NCBI GenBank assembly: GCA_910575055.1
Contig: CAJTDC010000003.1
Location: forward strand, 124,001-188,000
Reading direction: 5' to 3'
Source of the DNA: Clostridia bacterium
Lineage (GTDB): Bacteria > Bacillota > Clostridia > Lachnospirales > Anaerotignaceae
Length of the DNA: 64,000 bases
A model generated the notes under the pieces. It was not told where the DNA came from and made no database searches. It saw only the letters and a program-made list of their open reading frames with translations. Of the stretch, positions 26,537-35,577 are shown piece after piece; within the stretch, counting starts at the first letter, position 1; each line of letters begins with the position of its first letter. A program made the translations under genes and the position numbers.

Positions 26537-27418
26537 TTGGAATGGAAAACTGTAAAAAACTTTCTTTTGGTGTTGCTTTTTGTAATGAATGTGGTATTAG
26601 GATATTTTAATTATCAGCAATATCAGCAAAATGTATTAACTTCTAGTCAAGAGAAAGCCATTTATGAAGTTCTTTCTCAAAATCGTATTATATTGTATAC
26701 AGACCTTTTAACAAAGTTTCCACCTATGAGAAAATTGTCATTAAGTGCTCCTATGTATAGTAGAGATGATATGAAACAACAATTTTTTGCACAAGAAGAG
26801 GTTACTATTACAGTAGAATTTAATAAAACAATTATAACAAGTGAAACCAAAGTGCTTACTATGGAAGGAAACAAAGGAGAACTTGTGTTTAAAAATGGTA
26901 CAAGAGAAAGTAAAAAAACTACATTAAATGAGGCAAGAAAAGAAGCAAGGGAATTTGTAGAAGTTTTGGCAAAAAAAAATGGAAATCATTTTGAAGTAGG
27001 GAATGTACAAGAAATAGAGGGAGGCTATAAAGTTACTTTTTTTCAAAAGTATAAAGGGACATATGTTTTTGCAAACTGTTTTGAAGTGTATGTAGGAGAG
27101 AAAGGAATTTCTCGTGTAAAATTAAATTATTTTAATACAGAAGGATTTACAGGAGATAAAAAAGATATTTGTTTTTCTGATGAAGCATTGCTTACTTTTT
27201 TAATTGAGATAGAAAAAGAAAGACAAGAAACAAATACTTATGAAACAGTAACCATACAAAAAATGGAATTGGGATATGACTTTCAAGAAATGGAAGATTT
27301 AAAAATAGAAAATGTAGCAAAGTTGGTACCTTGTTATAGAATTTATGTATTGGGAAAACAACAACCATATGTTATAAATGCGTATACAAATGAAATGATA
27401 AGAGAAATAAAAGAGTAG
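26537..27418 (+). CDS. yycI: YycI-like regulator of the WalRK system
   Basis: 293 residues from TTG 26537 behind AAAGGAGGA. It opens MEWKTVKNFLLVLLFVMNVVLGYFN, the characteristic YycI start (short cytosolic stub, one helix, large outer domain). The mature part is beta-rich as expected for the YycH/YycI fold. It is 30 nt after yycH in the same operon. A terminator follows at 27541. Confidence 0.82.
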   Translation: MEWKTVKNFLLVLLFVMNVVLGYFNYQQYQQNVLTSSQEKAIYEVLSQNRIILYTDLLTKFPPMRKLSLSAPMYSRDDMKQQFFAQEEVTITVEFNKTIITSETKVLTMEGNKGELVFKNGTRESKKTTLNEARKEAREFVEVLAKKNGNHFEVGNVQEIEGGYKVTFFQKYKGTYVFANCFEVYVGEKGISRVKLNYFNTEGFTGDKKDICFSDEALLTFLIEIEKERQETNTYETVTIQKMELGYDFQEMEDLKIENVAKLVPCYRIYVLGKQQPYVINAYTNEMIREIKE

Positions 27419-27886
27419 TTAATAGATAATGTTGGTGTATACTTTCTGTTAAGAAAGAGAAGTACTTTATTAATATTTAATTGAAAAATAGTAAAATAGT
27501 AATAAAGAATTTTATTTTAGAAAAAGAATTTTGATAGTCTAGGCAGTGCTTTTGAAGAGTAACTGCCTTATTTTTATGAAAAAAAGAGAGATTTTTATTT
27601 TTACAGATGTTAGCATATAAAAAATGTTTGAGATTTTAGTATTTAGTGGTATAATTGCTATAATAAAAAAGAGAAATTTTTATAGTAAAGATAGGAATAA
27701 AATAGTATTTGTGTTATAATACATTGCTAAGACAGCATTTTGATTGTTTTAAAAAAATTTGGACTAATTGATTTGATAAATAATATAGATATAAAAAATT
27801 ACTGAAATAAAAGATACTATGACATATTGTTAGTGATACTTTTGATATAAAAAACAAGAGTTTCTTTGGGAGGAATTGAAGTTTTT
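27419..27886 (+). other. 467-nt gene-free stretch between yycI and murA
   Basis: It contains the terminator at 27541-27576, then very AT-rich DNA with several TATAAT-like boxes (27650, 27657, 27715-27720); the last is the best candidate for a murA promoter, although its -35 is poor. I see no open reading frame with a ribosome site and no known RNA family. Confidence 0.5.
27541..27576 (+). terminator. Terminator of the wal operon
   Basis: AGGCAGT/ACTGCCT stem with a 14-nt loop followed by TATTTTTAT, about 120 nt past yycI. Confidence 0.8.
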
Positions 27887-29143
27887 ATGGATAAATTAAT
27901 TGTAATGGGGCAAAAACAGTTAAAAGGAGAAGTTTGCATCAGTGGTGCAAAAAATGCAGCAGTTGCGATTATTCCTGCAGCAATTATGGCAGATGATGTA
28001 AGCATTATTGAAAACCTGCCTTGTATAGAAGATGTAAGTAGTTTGTGTAATACAATAAATAAAATAGGAGCAAAAAGTTCTTTTTTAAATAAACATACAT
28101 TACAAATTGATGGTAGAAATATTAATAATATTTGTGCTACTTATGAAGAAGTACAAAAAATTCGTGCATCTTATTATCTTTTAGGTGCACTTTTAGCAAG
28201 ATTTAAAAAGGCAGAAGTTGCTATGCCTGGAGGGTGTAATTTTGGCACAAGACCGATTGATTTGCATTTAAAAGGATTTAGAGCATTAGGAGCAAATGTC
28301 ATTGTAGAAAATGGTATTGTAAAGGCTTATGCAGATAAATTAATTGGAACTTCTATTTATATGGACCAAGTAAGTGTGGGAGCAACAATTAATATTATGC
28401 TTGCTGCTACTATGGCAGAAGGAAAAACAGTAATTGAAAATGCAGCAAAAGAACCTCATATTGTAGATACAGCAAATTTTTTGAATTTTATGGGGGCGAA
28501 TATTAAAGGTGCAGGTACAGATGTGATACGTATTACAGGTGTAAAAAAATTACATGGAGCACAGTATACCATTATACCAGACCAAATTGAAGCAGGGACT
28601 TATATGATTGCTTCAGCGATTACAGGAGGAGATGTACTTGTAAAAAATATTATTCCAAAACATATGGACTCTCTTTCTGCGAAATTAGTAGAAATGAATG
28701 TAAAAGTAGAAGAATTTGATGATGCTATCCGTGTAGTATCAGATAAACCTTTGAGAAATGTAAACGTAAAAACAATGAGTTATCCTGGCTTTCCTACAGA
28801 TTTACAGCCTCAAATGGCAGCATTACTAAGTGTTTGCCAAGGAACAAATATTATTACAGAAAATGTATGGGAAAACCGTTTTCAATATATAGATGAGCTG
28901 CGTCGTATGGGAGCGAATATTACAGTAGATGGTAGAATTGCAGTAATAGAAGGTGTACCTTATTTGACAGGTTCACAAGTTTCTGCTACAGATTTAAGAG
29001 CAGGTGCAGCGATGATATTGGCAGGACTTGCAGCAAAAGGAGAAACGCATATTGATAACACAAAATATATTGATAGAGGTTATGAAGATGTAGAACATAA
29101 ATTTTCTGCATTAGGGGCTGAAATCAAAAGAGTACAGATATAA
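27887..29143 (+). CDS. murA: UDP-N-acetylglucosamine 1-carboxyvinyltransferase
   Basis: 418 residues from ATG 27887 (TTG 27866 is also in frame but lies within the GGAGG region). First committed step of peptidoglycan synthesis: enolpyruvyl transfer from PEP to UDP-GlcNAc. SGAKNAAVAIIPAA holds the UDP-GlcNAc site, and the PEP-binding loop region reads PGGCNFGTRPIDLH, with Cys in the fosfomycin-sensitive position. Length normal. It sits between yycI and walJ, joining wall synthesis to the wall-sensing cluster. Confidence 0.96.
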   Translation: MDKLIVMGQKQLKGEVCISGAKNAAVAIIPAAIMADDVSIIENLPCIEDVSSLCNTINKIGAKSSFLNKHTLQIDGRNINNICATYEEVQKIRASYYLLGALLARFKKAEVAMPGGCNFGTRPIDLHLKGFRALGANVIVENGIVKAYADKLIGTSIYMDQVSVGATINIMLAATMAEGKTVIENAAKEPHIVDTANFLNFMGANIKGAGTDVIRITGVKKLHGAQYTIIPDQIEAGTYMIASAITGGDVLVKNIIPKHMDSLSAKLVEMNVKVEEFDDAIRVVSDKPLRNVNVKTMSYPGFPTDLQPQMAALLSVCQGTNIITENVWENRFQYIDELRRMGANITVDGRIAVIEGVPYLTGSQVSATDLRAGAAMILAGLAAKGETHIDNTKYIDRGYEDVEHKFSALGAEIKRVQI

Positions 29144-29177
29144 AAAATTACATAAGGTATAAGGAGGACATTGCTTT

Positions 29178-29972
29178 ATGGCTGTAAAATTTTATGCAAT
29201 TGCCAGTGGAAGCAGCGGAAATAGTACATTCGTAGGTACAGAACATACAAAAATATTAATTGATGCAGGAATAAGTGGAAAATGTATTACACAAGCTTTG
29301 TCTTCTTTAGAAATAGCAGGAAATAATATTGATGCTCTTTTTATTACACATGAACATACAGACCATATTAAAGGAGCAGGTATCATTTCTAGAAAATTTG
29401 ATATACCAATTTATGCTACTTGTGGAACATGGAAAGCTATGGAAAATCAAATTGGCAAAATTGCAGAAAAAAATAAACGTTTTGTATATGCACAAGAACG
29501 ATGTATTATTAATGATATTTGTATTAATCCTTTTGCTATTCCTCATGATGCTACAGAGCCTGTAGGATATAGTATAGAAACAGAAAATCATAAAATAACG
29601 ATTGCTACAGATTTAGGCCATATAACAAATGATATAAAACAAAAATTATTTGATAGTGATTTATTGCTTTTGGAAGCAAATCACGATGAAGAAATGGTAA
29701 AAAATGGTTGTTATCCTTATTATTTAAAAGAGAGAATATTAGGAAAAAAAGGTCATATTTCTAATGATACAGCGGGAAATTTGTTATGCGACATAATGTC
29801 TGAAAAACTGAAATATGTTGTTTTAGGTCACTTAAGTGAACAAAATAATTATCCTCGTTTGGCATATCAAACGGTAAAAAATATATTAGAGAAAAATAAC
29901 ATTAAAATAGGAAAGTATTTTCAATTAGATACGGCATTAAAATATAATAGTAGTCAAGTGATAGAATTATAG
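29178..29972 (+). CDS. walJ: WalJ/YycJ metallo-beta-lactamase-fold hydrolase
   Basis: 264 residues. Metal ligands THEHTDH, later Asp and His (ATDLGHI, VVLGHLSEQNN) are intact. YycJ homologues are nuclease-like MBL proteins linked to coordinating division with replication. Its presence here is the classic wal-cluster neighbour. AAGGAGG before the ATG; rlmH follows after 9 nt. Confidence 0.92.
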   Translation: MAVKFYAIASGSSGNSTFVGTEHTKILIDAGISGKCITQALSSLEIAGNNIDALFITHEHTDHIKGAGIISRKFDIPIYATCGTWKAMENQIGKIAEKNKRFVYAQERCIINDICINPFAIPHDATEPVGYSIETENHKITIATDLGHITNDIKQKLFDSDLLLLEANHDEEMVKNGCYPYYLKERILGKKGHISNDTAGNLLCDIMSEKLKYVVLGHLSEQNNYPRLAYQTVKNILEKNNIKIGKYFQLDTALKYNSSQVIEL

Positions 29973-29981
29973 GGAACAGTT

Positions 29982-30461
29982 ATGAAAATTACAATAGTGT
30001 GTGTAGGAAAATTAAAAGAAAAATATTGGAAAGAAGCGATACAAGAATATAGTAAACGTCTAACAAAATATTGTAAATTAGATATTGTGGAATTGCCAGA
30101 TGAAAAAGCACCAGAAACAATGAGTAAAGCAGAAGAACAGCAGGTTTGTAAAAAAGAAGGAGAAAGAATATTAAAAGCAATAAAACAAGATGCTTTTGTG
30201 ATTGCACTGGCTGTAGAAGGTAAAATGCTTTCTTCTGAACAACTTGCAGAACAGATAGAAAAGTATGCTATAGAAGGTATTAGTCATATAGTATTTATTA
30301 TTGGAGGTTCTTTAGGGCTATCAAAAGAAGTTATAGCAAAAGCAGACAAAATACTTAGTTTTTCTGCTATGACGTTTCCTCATCAAATGATGAGAGTAAT
30401 ATTGTTAGAACAAATTTATAGAGCAATGCGTATTATCAAAAAAGAACCTTATCATAAATGA
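29982..30461 (+). CDS. rlmH: 23S rRNA pseudouridine-1915 N3-methyltransferase
   Basis: 159 residues, exactly the RlmH size. SPOUT knot with [19 protein letters not shown] at the start and [10 protein letters not shown] near the C terminus; it ends KKEPYHK, the conserved Tyr-His tail. It methylates helix 69 of 23S rRNA. Last gene of the wal cluster. Confidence 0.96.
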   Translation: MKITIVCVGKLKEKYWKEAIQEYSKRLTKYCKLDIVELPDEKAPETMSKAEEQQVCKKEGERILKAIKQDAFVIALAVEGKMLSSEQLAEQIEKYAIEGISHIVFIIGGSLGLSKEVIAKADKILSFSAMTFPHQMMRVILLEQIYRAMRIIKKEPYHK

Positions 30462-30710
30462 AATCATTTTTAGAAGCGATAGTATGAAGAAATTAGTAAA
30501 AAATAACATCAAATGTAATATAAATAAGCAATGTCTGATATAGACGCTATAATGAATATAAAATATCAAATAAATTACAGAAATATAGTAATAGATAAAT
30601 AGAATATTTTTCTAATTAGGTATAGCATATGCAAGAAAAATATTTCTCTTTTGTTAAAGTACAACAACAAGCAGTGAAAAAATTGTGTGCTATGTGAGGA
30701 AAAATAAAAT

Positions 30711-31196
30711 ATGTGTCATAATGAAAAACAATATATTCATAATCTTTTTAAAACAAAGGATTATATACAACTTTATAAAACACAAACAAAAATTATACAA
30801 AAAATGCTTTTTATTGATAATCAGCAAGATTTTGAAGATTTTTTAAAATATAATTGTGATATAAAAGAGGAAGTATTTTGGTTATATTATTCTGTTTTAC
30901 AAAAAGAAAGTCTTCTCGTTGGAGGATACGAGGGAGAGGTAAGTGAAAAAGTTGAAACATTTTTAAAACAAAAATTGCCTTCAAATTTATTTTATAATAT
31001 TAAACAATGTATTCAATATTTATATGTAGATTTAGGAACAAAAGATACTATAGAAGAACAGATTGCTGCTTGTAATCAATATTTGCAGAATACTGCATAT
31101 TCTCTACTATTGTATTATGATGAAACGTATTGTGCAGGAGCTTATTTTTTAAAAGTAAATGTTTTACATAATGTATATGAGCAAAGGGAGTTATGA
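30711..31196 (+). CDS. Hypothetical soluble protein upstream of recR
   Basis: 161 residues, rich in Tyr, Lys, Gln; predicted helical, no signal or membrane segment. I do not recognise a family. It ends 1 nt before the recR start, so the two are translationally close and probably co-transcribed; recR's ribosome site (AAAGGGAG) lies inside its 3' end. The 249-nt gap before it shows no feature apart from AT-rich sequence. Confidence 0.65.
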   Translation: MCHNEKQYIHNLFKTKDYIQLYKTQTKIIQKMLFIDNQQDFEDFLKYNCDIKEEVFWLYYSVLQKESLLVGGYEGEVSEKVETFLKQKLPSNLFYNIKQCIQYLYVDLGTKDTIEEQIAACNQYLQNTAYSLLLYYDETYCAGAYFLKVNVLHNVYEQREL

Positions 31197-31197
31197 A

Positions 31198-31800
31198 ATG
31201 AATTATTATGGAAATCCTATTACAAAGCTAATTGAAGAGTTTTCTGGATTGCCAGGAATAGGAAGAAAGTCTGCTCAAAGATTAGCATTTTATATTATCA
31301 ATATGCCAAAAGAAAAAAGTTTAGCATTGGCATCTGCTATTGTAGAGGCAAGAGAAAATGTAAAATATTGTTCTGTTTGTTGTAATTTAACAGATGATGA
31401 CCCTTGTCCTATTTGCAGTAATTTAAAAAGAGACCATAAAACAATTATGATAGTAGAAGACCCTAGAGATATGGCAGCATATGAAAGAACAAAACAATAT
31501 CATGGATTGTATCATATTTTACATGGAGCAATATCTCCTATGCTAGGGGTAAGCCCTAAAGAATTAAAAATAAAAGAATTGCTTGATAGACTGCAAAAAG
31601 ATGAAAAAGTGGAGGAAGTGATACTTGCAACAAATCCTAATGTAGAAGGAGAAGCAACGGCAATGTATATTAGTAGACTTTTGAAGCCTCTTGAAATAAA
31701 AGTAACTAGAATAGCAAATGGAGTGCCTGTAGGTAGTGATTTAGAATATGTAGATGAAATCACATTATCAAGGGCATTAGAAGGTAGACGAGAAATGTAA
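31198..31800 (+). CDS. recR: Recombination mediator RecR
   Basis: 200 residues from ATG 31198, the family length; an upstream extension of the frame (31159) overlaps the previous gene and is not the start. Helix-hairpin-helix [14 protein letters not shown], four-Cys zinc finger CSVC..CPIC, Toprim motifs with VEDPRD and [12 protein letters not shown]. It loads RecA at gaps with RecF/RecO. It is separated here from its usual partners dnaX-ybaB. Confidence 0.96.
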   Translation: MNYYGNPITKLIEEFSGLPGIGRKSAQRLAFYIINMPKEKSLALASAIVEARENVKYCSVCCNLTDDDPCPICSNLKRDHKTIMIVEDPRDMAAYERTKQYHGLYHILHGAISPMLGVSPKELKIKELLDRLQKDEKVEEVILATNPNVEGEATAMYISRLLKPLEIKVTRIANGVPVGSDLEYVDEITLSRALEGRREM

Positions 31801-31817
31801 AAGTATATGAAGAAAGT

Positions 31818-31856
31818 AAAGGATTGAAATAGTATAAATATTCAATCCTTTTTTTA
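31818..31856. terminator. Bidirectional terminator
   Basis: An 11-bp perfect stem AAAGGATTGAA/TTCAATCCTTT with T-runs; it serves recR on the plus strand and the micro-gene at 31859-31951 on the minus strand. Confidence 0.85.
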
Positions 31857-31858
31857 TG

Positions 31859-31951
31859 TTAAAATAATATAGTTTTGAGAAAAGGAATGAGTAAAAATTG
31901 CCAAAGAAATACAAATATTGCTGTAAAAAAGTACCAGTTTGATTGCTTCAT
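31859..31951 (-). CDS. Unannotated 30-residue hydrophobic peptide
   Basis: Reads MKQSNWYFFTAIFVFLWQF and ends PFLKTILF: a basic start then one membrane-spanning stretch rich in Phe, Leu, Ile and Trp. A near-consensus minus-strand promoter lies at 32003-32031, a GGTGGTG ribosome-site-like stretch ends about 5 nt before the ATG, and the terminator at 31818-31856 follows the stop at once. Such compact units are typical of small membrane proteins, type I toxins and leader peptides. No antisense antitoxin promoter was recognised. Confidence 0.55.
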   Translation of the reverse strand: MKQSNWYFFTAIFVFLWQFLLIPFLKTILF

Positions 31952-32002
31952 ACATACACCACCAGTCTTTTCAAAAAGTTTATAAAATTTTGTAGTAAAA
32001 CT

Positions 32003-32031
32003 ATTATAACGAAATATTTTAAAAAATACAA
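32003..32031 (-). promoter_or_regulatory. Promoter of the 30-residue peptide gene
   Basis: On the minus strand TTGTAT (32026-32031), exactly 17 bp, TATAAT (32003-32008). The transcript would start near 31996 and be about 150-180 nt long. Confidence 0.7.
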
Positions 32032-32129
32032 CTTATAAGGTTGTTATTTATACAACCTATTACATTGTTATTTTACTTTTTGGCTTGGGCTATACTTTAC
32101 TGAAAAGGTAAAAAAGGCGGTGAAAATCT

Positions 32130-32453
32130 ATGAATTATAAAAAAGAGATGGGTGTACGATTAAAAGAAAGAAGAAAAGAAATGCGTATGACACAAGAACA
32201 GCTTTCTGACCAGTTAAATATTTCTATAAAGCATTATAGTGAAGTAGAAAGGGGAATTACAGGACTTTCAGTAGAAAATATTATAAAAATTAGCAATATA
32301 CTTCATGTAAGTATAGATTATCTTTTAAAAGGGGAAGGAAAAAAAGAAGAATTTCCATATGAAATGATATTATTTTATCAAAACTGTTCTACAGAACAAA
32401 AGAAAGGAGTAATGCAAATATTCCGTGGTATGGAAAAACTAGCAAGAAAATAA
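32130..32453 (+). CDS. XRE-family transcriptional regulator
   Basis: 107 residues. A lambda-Cro/CI helix-turn-helix fills residues 8-66: LKERRKEMRMTQEQLSDQL, then ISIKHYSEVERGITGLSVE and LHVSIDYLL. The short C-terminal helix has no ligand domain. Such regulators often sit by mobile or stress genes; here it is divergent from the hydrophobic micro-gene at 31859 with facing promoters, so it may control that gene. That link is inference. AAGGCGGTG precedes the ATG. Confidence 0.87.
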   Translation: MNYKKEMGVRLKERRKEMRMTQEQLSDQLNISIKHYSEVERGITGLSVENIIKISNILHVSIDYLLKGEGKKEEFPYEMILFYQNCSTEQKKGVMQIFRGMEKLARK

Positions 32454-32495
32454 AAAAGGTGTTTCAAAAGTAAATAGCTTTTGAAACACTTTTTT
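32452..32495. terminator. Bidirectional terminator
   Basis: Long stem GTGTTTCAAAAG/CTTTTGAAACAC flanked by A- and T-runs, between converging genes ending at 32453 and 32511. Confidence 0.85.
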
Positions 32496-32510
32496 CATAT
32501 CAATATAATG

Positions 32511-33683
32511 TTAATACCATCTTGTGATAGGTAAATTGTTGTTTATGCCTTTTGTAAATAATATCTGATGTAAATCTACTACGCCATTGTGAAAAGCAGC
32601 AGCACAACCACAAAGGTATAAATCCCACATTCTGATAAATTCTTCATCAAACATAGTACGAATAATAGGTAAATTTTGTCTGAAATTATTGTCCCAGCAA
32701 AGTAATGTTTTGTTATAATGAAGGCGTAAATTTTCAACGTCTAATACATCAAAATTAAGTTCAGCAGATTGATTAATAATTTCTCTTAAAGAAGGTATGA
32801 CACCACCAGGAAAAATATATTTTTTAATCCAAGGGTCACCAGCGTGTTCTTTTTTGGCACTGATATAGTGTAATAAAAATAAACCTTGTGTATTTAGTGC
32901 ATCATAAACACTGCTAAGGAATTTTTGATATTGTTCTCGCCCTACATGTTCTAACATACCTACACTAACTACTCTATCAAATTTTTTGTTGAGATGTTTT
33001 AAATCTCTGTAATCTAATAATTCTACAGTAATGTCATTTTGTAATCCTTCTTGTTCAATACGCTCCTGACACTTTTTGTATTGTTCTGTGCTGAGTGTGA
33101 TGCCAGTGCCTTTGATATGATATTTTTTGGCAGCTTCTATTAGAAGAAATCCCCAACCGCAGCCAATATCAAGTAATGTCATATTTTCTTTTAAATAAAG
33201 TTTTTGAAGTATATAATCTACTTTATTTACTTGTGCTTGATAAAGGGAATTTGTTTCATTTTTAAAATATCCGCAAGAATAACTCATTGATTTGTCTAAC
33301 CAAAGCTGATAAAAGTCATTTCCTATATCATAATGGGAGGACACTTCTTTTTTTTGAGTTTTTTTAGAATTGGAAGGAAATATTAATTTTTTTAGTACGA
33401 ATTGGTCTGTAGAAAACTTGTCCATTTGGCATAAAAAATGGTCTAAGGCATTATATAAGTCACCTTCAATTTCTAAATCGCCACGCATATATGCTTCGCC
33501 TAAAGCAAGAGAAGTACTTTTTGTTAATTCTTTTATATTAATTTCTTTTTTGAAATGTACAATAAAAGTAGGCTCTCCTTTACCTACTTGATATGTGTTA
33601 TTTTGATATTTGATAAGAAAGGGATATTCATCAAATTTTTGTAAAAATTTGATCATAATATTTTCTTCTAAATGTGTTTGCAT
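32511..33683 (-). CDS. cfa: Cyclopropane-fatty-acyl-phospholipid synthase family methyltransferase
   Basis: 390 residues. SAM site LLDIGCGWGFLLIEAAKKY; the CFA-family regions SSHYDIGNDFYQLWLD, MSYSCGYF and FLLHYISAKK are all present, with the C-terminal FxxCxxxF-like WDLYLCGCAAAFHNG. The enzyme adds a methylene bridge to unsaturated membrane phospholipid acyl chains, an acid and stress adaptation. The start at 33683 has an AGAAGG site 7 nt upstream. Long AT-rich upstream region with a 16-bp inverted repeat (33811-33845). Confidence 0.9.
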   Translation of the reverse strand: MQTHLEENIMIKFLQKFDEYPFLIKYQNNTYQVGKGEPTFIVHFKKEINIKELTKSTSLALGEAYMRGDLEIEGDLYNALDHFLCQMDKFSTDQFVLKKLIFPSNSKKTQKKEVSSHYDIGNDFYQLWLDKSMSYSCGYFKNETNSLYQAQVNKVDYILQKLYLKENMTLLDIGCGWGFLLIEAAKKYHIKGTGITLSTEQYKKCQERIEQEGLQNDITVELLDYRDLKHLNKKFDRVVSVGMLEHVGREQYQKFLSSVYDALNTQGLFLLHYISAKKEHAGDPWIKKYIFPGGVIPSLREIINQSAELNFDVLDVENLRLHYNKTLLCWDNNFRQNLPIIRTMFDEEFIRMWDLYLCGCAAAFHNGVVDLHQILFTKGINNNLPITRWY

Positions 33684-33810
33684 TGTAAGACCTTCTTTCT
33701 AAAATAGTATTATGAAAAGTATAGACGATATTTTAAAAATTAAACCTTAATAAAATATACATCTTTTTTAAATAAAAAATCCACACAAATTTTATACAAA
33801 ATTGATAGGA

Positions 33811-33845
33811 ATTTATGAATATTTTTGTTAAAAATATTCATAAAT
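33811..33845. repeat. Perfect 16-bp AT-rich inverted repeat
   Basis: ATTTATGAATATTTTT, 3-nt loop, and its exact complement. It lies about 130 nt upstream of the cfa start in the 451-nt intergenic region 33684-34134, which otherwise holds only the hsp20 promoter. No T-run follows on either strand, so it is not an ordinary terminator. Confidence 0.7.
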
Positions 33846-34000
33846 GTATTTATAATATATAGTATAAAATGTTATATAACTATTGTAATATTTTAATAAA
33901 ATTTTTAGCATAAATAAAGAAAAAAGATATATAATAAAAAGAGTGAATTTTTATAATAAACTATTTCGTTAAAAAAGTTCACAAATTATTTACAATTTTG

Positions 34001-34027
34001 TTAGCACTCACCTCTTGACAGTGCTAA
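34001..34027. promoter_or_regulatory. CIRCE element (HrcA operator)
   Basis: TTAGCACTC, 9-bp spacer, CAGTGCTAA; one base from the consensus TTAGCACTC-N9-GAGTGCTAA. It overlaps the -35 of the hsp20 promoter, as expected for HrcA repression. Confidence 0.95.
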
Positions 34028-34043
34028 CAAAACGTTGTACACT
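34015..34043 (+). promoter_or_regulatory. hsp20 promoter
   Basis: TTGACA (34015-34020), 17-bp spacer, TACACT (34038-34043). Its -35 lies within CIRCE. Confidence 0.85.
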
Positions 34044-34134
34044 ATATTCAGAACAAAAGAAATGAACAAAAAAGTCCATTTTAAGTAGTCCATCAATATA
34101 ATTAAAATAATTTATTTCATTGGAGGAATGGCTT

Positions 34135-34584
34135 ATGATGTTACCTAGTATTTTTGGAGGAAGTTTATTTGATGAATTTATGAGTTCACCATGGGACAAA
34201 GAATTTTTTGGAGGAAAAACACCTTTCTTTGGTGCATATGAAAAAAATATGATGAAAACAGATATAAAAGAAAAAGACAATAGCTATGAAATAGATATTG
34301 ATTTGCCAGGATTTCAAAAAGAAGAAATTAGTGCAAATTTAGAAAATGGCTATTTGACAATCAATGCATCAAAAGGAGAACAAAAAGAGGAAAAGAACGA
34401 AAATGGAGTATACATTCGTAGAGAACGTTATACAGGACAATGTACAAGAAGCTTTTATGTAGGAGATGCTATAGAGCAGCAAGATATTAAAGCAAAATTT
34501 GAAAATGGCATATTGTGTTTGACAATACCTAAAAAAGAGGAAAGAAAAGTAGAGCAGAAAAAATATATTGCTATTGAAGGATAA
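34135..34584 (+). CDS. hsp20: Small heat-shock protein (alpha-crystallin/Hsp20)
   Basis: 149 residues from ATG 34135, 8 nt after GGAGG; the frame is open from TTG 34120 but that overlaps the ribosome site. Alpha-crystallin domain from about residue 40: DIDLPGFQKEEISANLENGYLTI and FENGILCLTIPKKE, with the I-x-I-like tail. ATP-independent holdase that binds unfolding proteins. Controlled by HrcA through the CIRCE element; a terminator follows at 34592. Confidence 0.95.
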   Translation: MMLPSIFGGSLFDEFMSSPWDKEFFGGKTPFFGAYEKNMMKTDIKEKDNSYEIDIDLPGFQKEEISANLENGYLTINASKGEQKEEKNENGVYIRRERYTGQCTRSFYVGDAIEQQDIKAKFENGILCLTIPKKEERKVEQKKYIAIEG

Positions 34585-34591
34585 CAAAATG

Positions 34592-34622
34592 AAGGAATAC
34601 GATACTATCGTATTCCTTTTTG
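34592..34622 (+). terminator. hsp20 terminator
   Basis: AAGGAATACGATA/TATCGTATTCCTT, nearly perfect, then TTTTT. Confidence 0.88.
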
Positions 34623-34670
34623 TGTTATAATAGCTCTATATAATAATGTGAGTAAAAGAAAGGAAATAAT

Positions 34671-35237
34671 ATGACAGATAGAGAACTAATTGATTTTTTG
34701 GCAATAGCAGAAAAAATGAAATGTAATACTAGACATTCTTGGACGTCAACAAATAGAAAAGAAAGTGTTGCAGAACATAGTTGGCGATTATCTTTGATGG
34801 CACTTTTGCTAGAAAAAGAAATAGAAAATGTTGATTTTCAGAAAGTGATTAAAATGTGTATTATACATGATTTAGGAGAAGCGGTAACAGGAGATATTCC
34901 TTCCTTTTTGAAAACAGAACAACATTCAAAAGAAGAAGAAAAAGCGATTGTAAAATTAATGGAAAAATTACCAGAGCCTCAAAAAAGTGATATGATGATA
35001 CTTTTTGAAGAAATGGAACAAAGACAAACAATAGAAGCAAAAATTTATAAAGCGTTGGATAGACTGGAAGCAGTAATACAACACAATGAAGCACCTATTT
35101 CTTCGTGGTTGCCTTTAGAGTATGAATTACAACAGCAATATGGCTGGGAAGAAGCACAGGTGCATAAAAGATTAAGTAAACTGCGTAAAACAGCAAAACA
35201 AGATACACTTGATAAAATAAAACAAGAAAAACAATAA
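34671..35237 (+). CDS. HD-domain phosphohydrolase (YfbR-like)
   Basis: 188 residues. Metal ligands: RHSW, SVAEHSWR, the HD pair in IIHDLGEAVTGD, and a later Asp. It matches the YfbR/HD_3 group of 5'-deoxynucleotidases; other HD hydrolases of this size have unknown nucleotides. A good TATAAT lies at about 34625-34630. Cytosolic; no operon partner. Confidence 0.87.
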   Translation: MTDRELIDFLAIAEKMKCNTRHSWTSTNRKESVAEHSWRLSLMALLLEKEIENVDFQKVIKMCIIHDLGEAVTGDIPSFLKTEQHSKEEEKAIVKLMEKLPEPQKSDMMILFEEMEQRQTIEAKIYKALDRLEAVIQHNEAPISSWLPLEYELQQQYGWEEAQVHKRLSKLRKTAKQDTLDKIKQEKQ

Positions 35238-35577
35238 AATAGAAAAATATAAAGAAAATGGAAAATATATTTTAAAGGCAAACCTAATAAAATTGAAAAA
35301 ATTCCGCTTGGAAGAAGTAAAATGGCAGTACATTCTTGTAGATATACTAATTTGTAAAAAATGTTAAATATAGATACAGTATCTAATTTGTGGAGGTAAA
35401 CTAGATATTTTGTAAATTATATCAATATATCCCTAAATAGTATTTATCATAAAAATAAAATTTACAACTATATTTCTAATCAAAAATATTTTTGCTTTTG
35501 AAATAGGTGTTGCATAGAGAGGGGCTTTTTGATAAACTATAAAAATGTAAAACTAAAAAATAATGAGGTGAACCGTA
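35238..35577 (+). other. 340-nt gene-free stretch upstream of secA
   Basis: AT-rich with no open frame carrying a ribosome site. Its only clear content is the secA promoter at 35510-35538. Confidence 0.6.
35510..35538 (+). promoter_or_regulatory. secA promoter
   Basis: TTGCAT (35510-35515), 17-bp spacer, TAAACT (35533-35538), about 40 nt before the secA start. Confidence 0.65.

Noticed and set aside
30485-30545. 19-codon ORF MKKLVKNNIKCNINKQCLI
   Set aside because: No convincing ribosome site, promoter or terminator; AT-rich chance frame.
31861-32000. Possible insertion-sequence remnant after recR
   Set aside because: No terminal repeats or transposase motifs; the stretch is explained by the minus-strand micro-gene.
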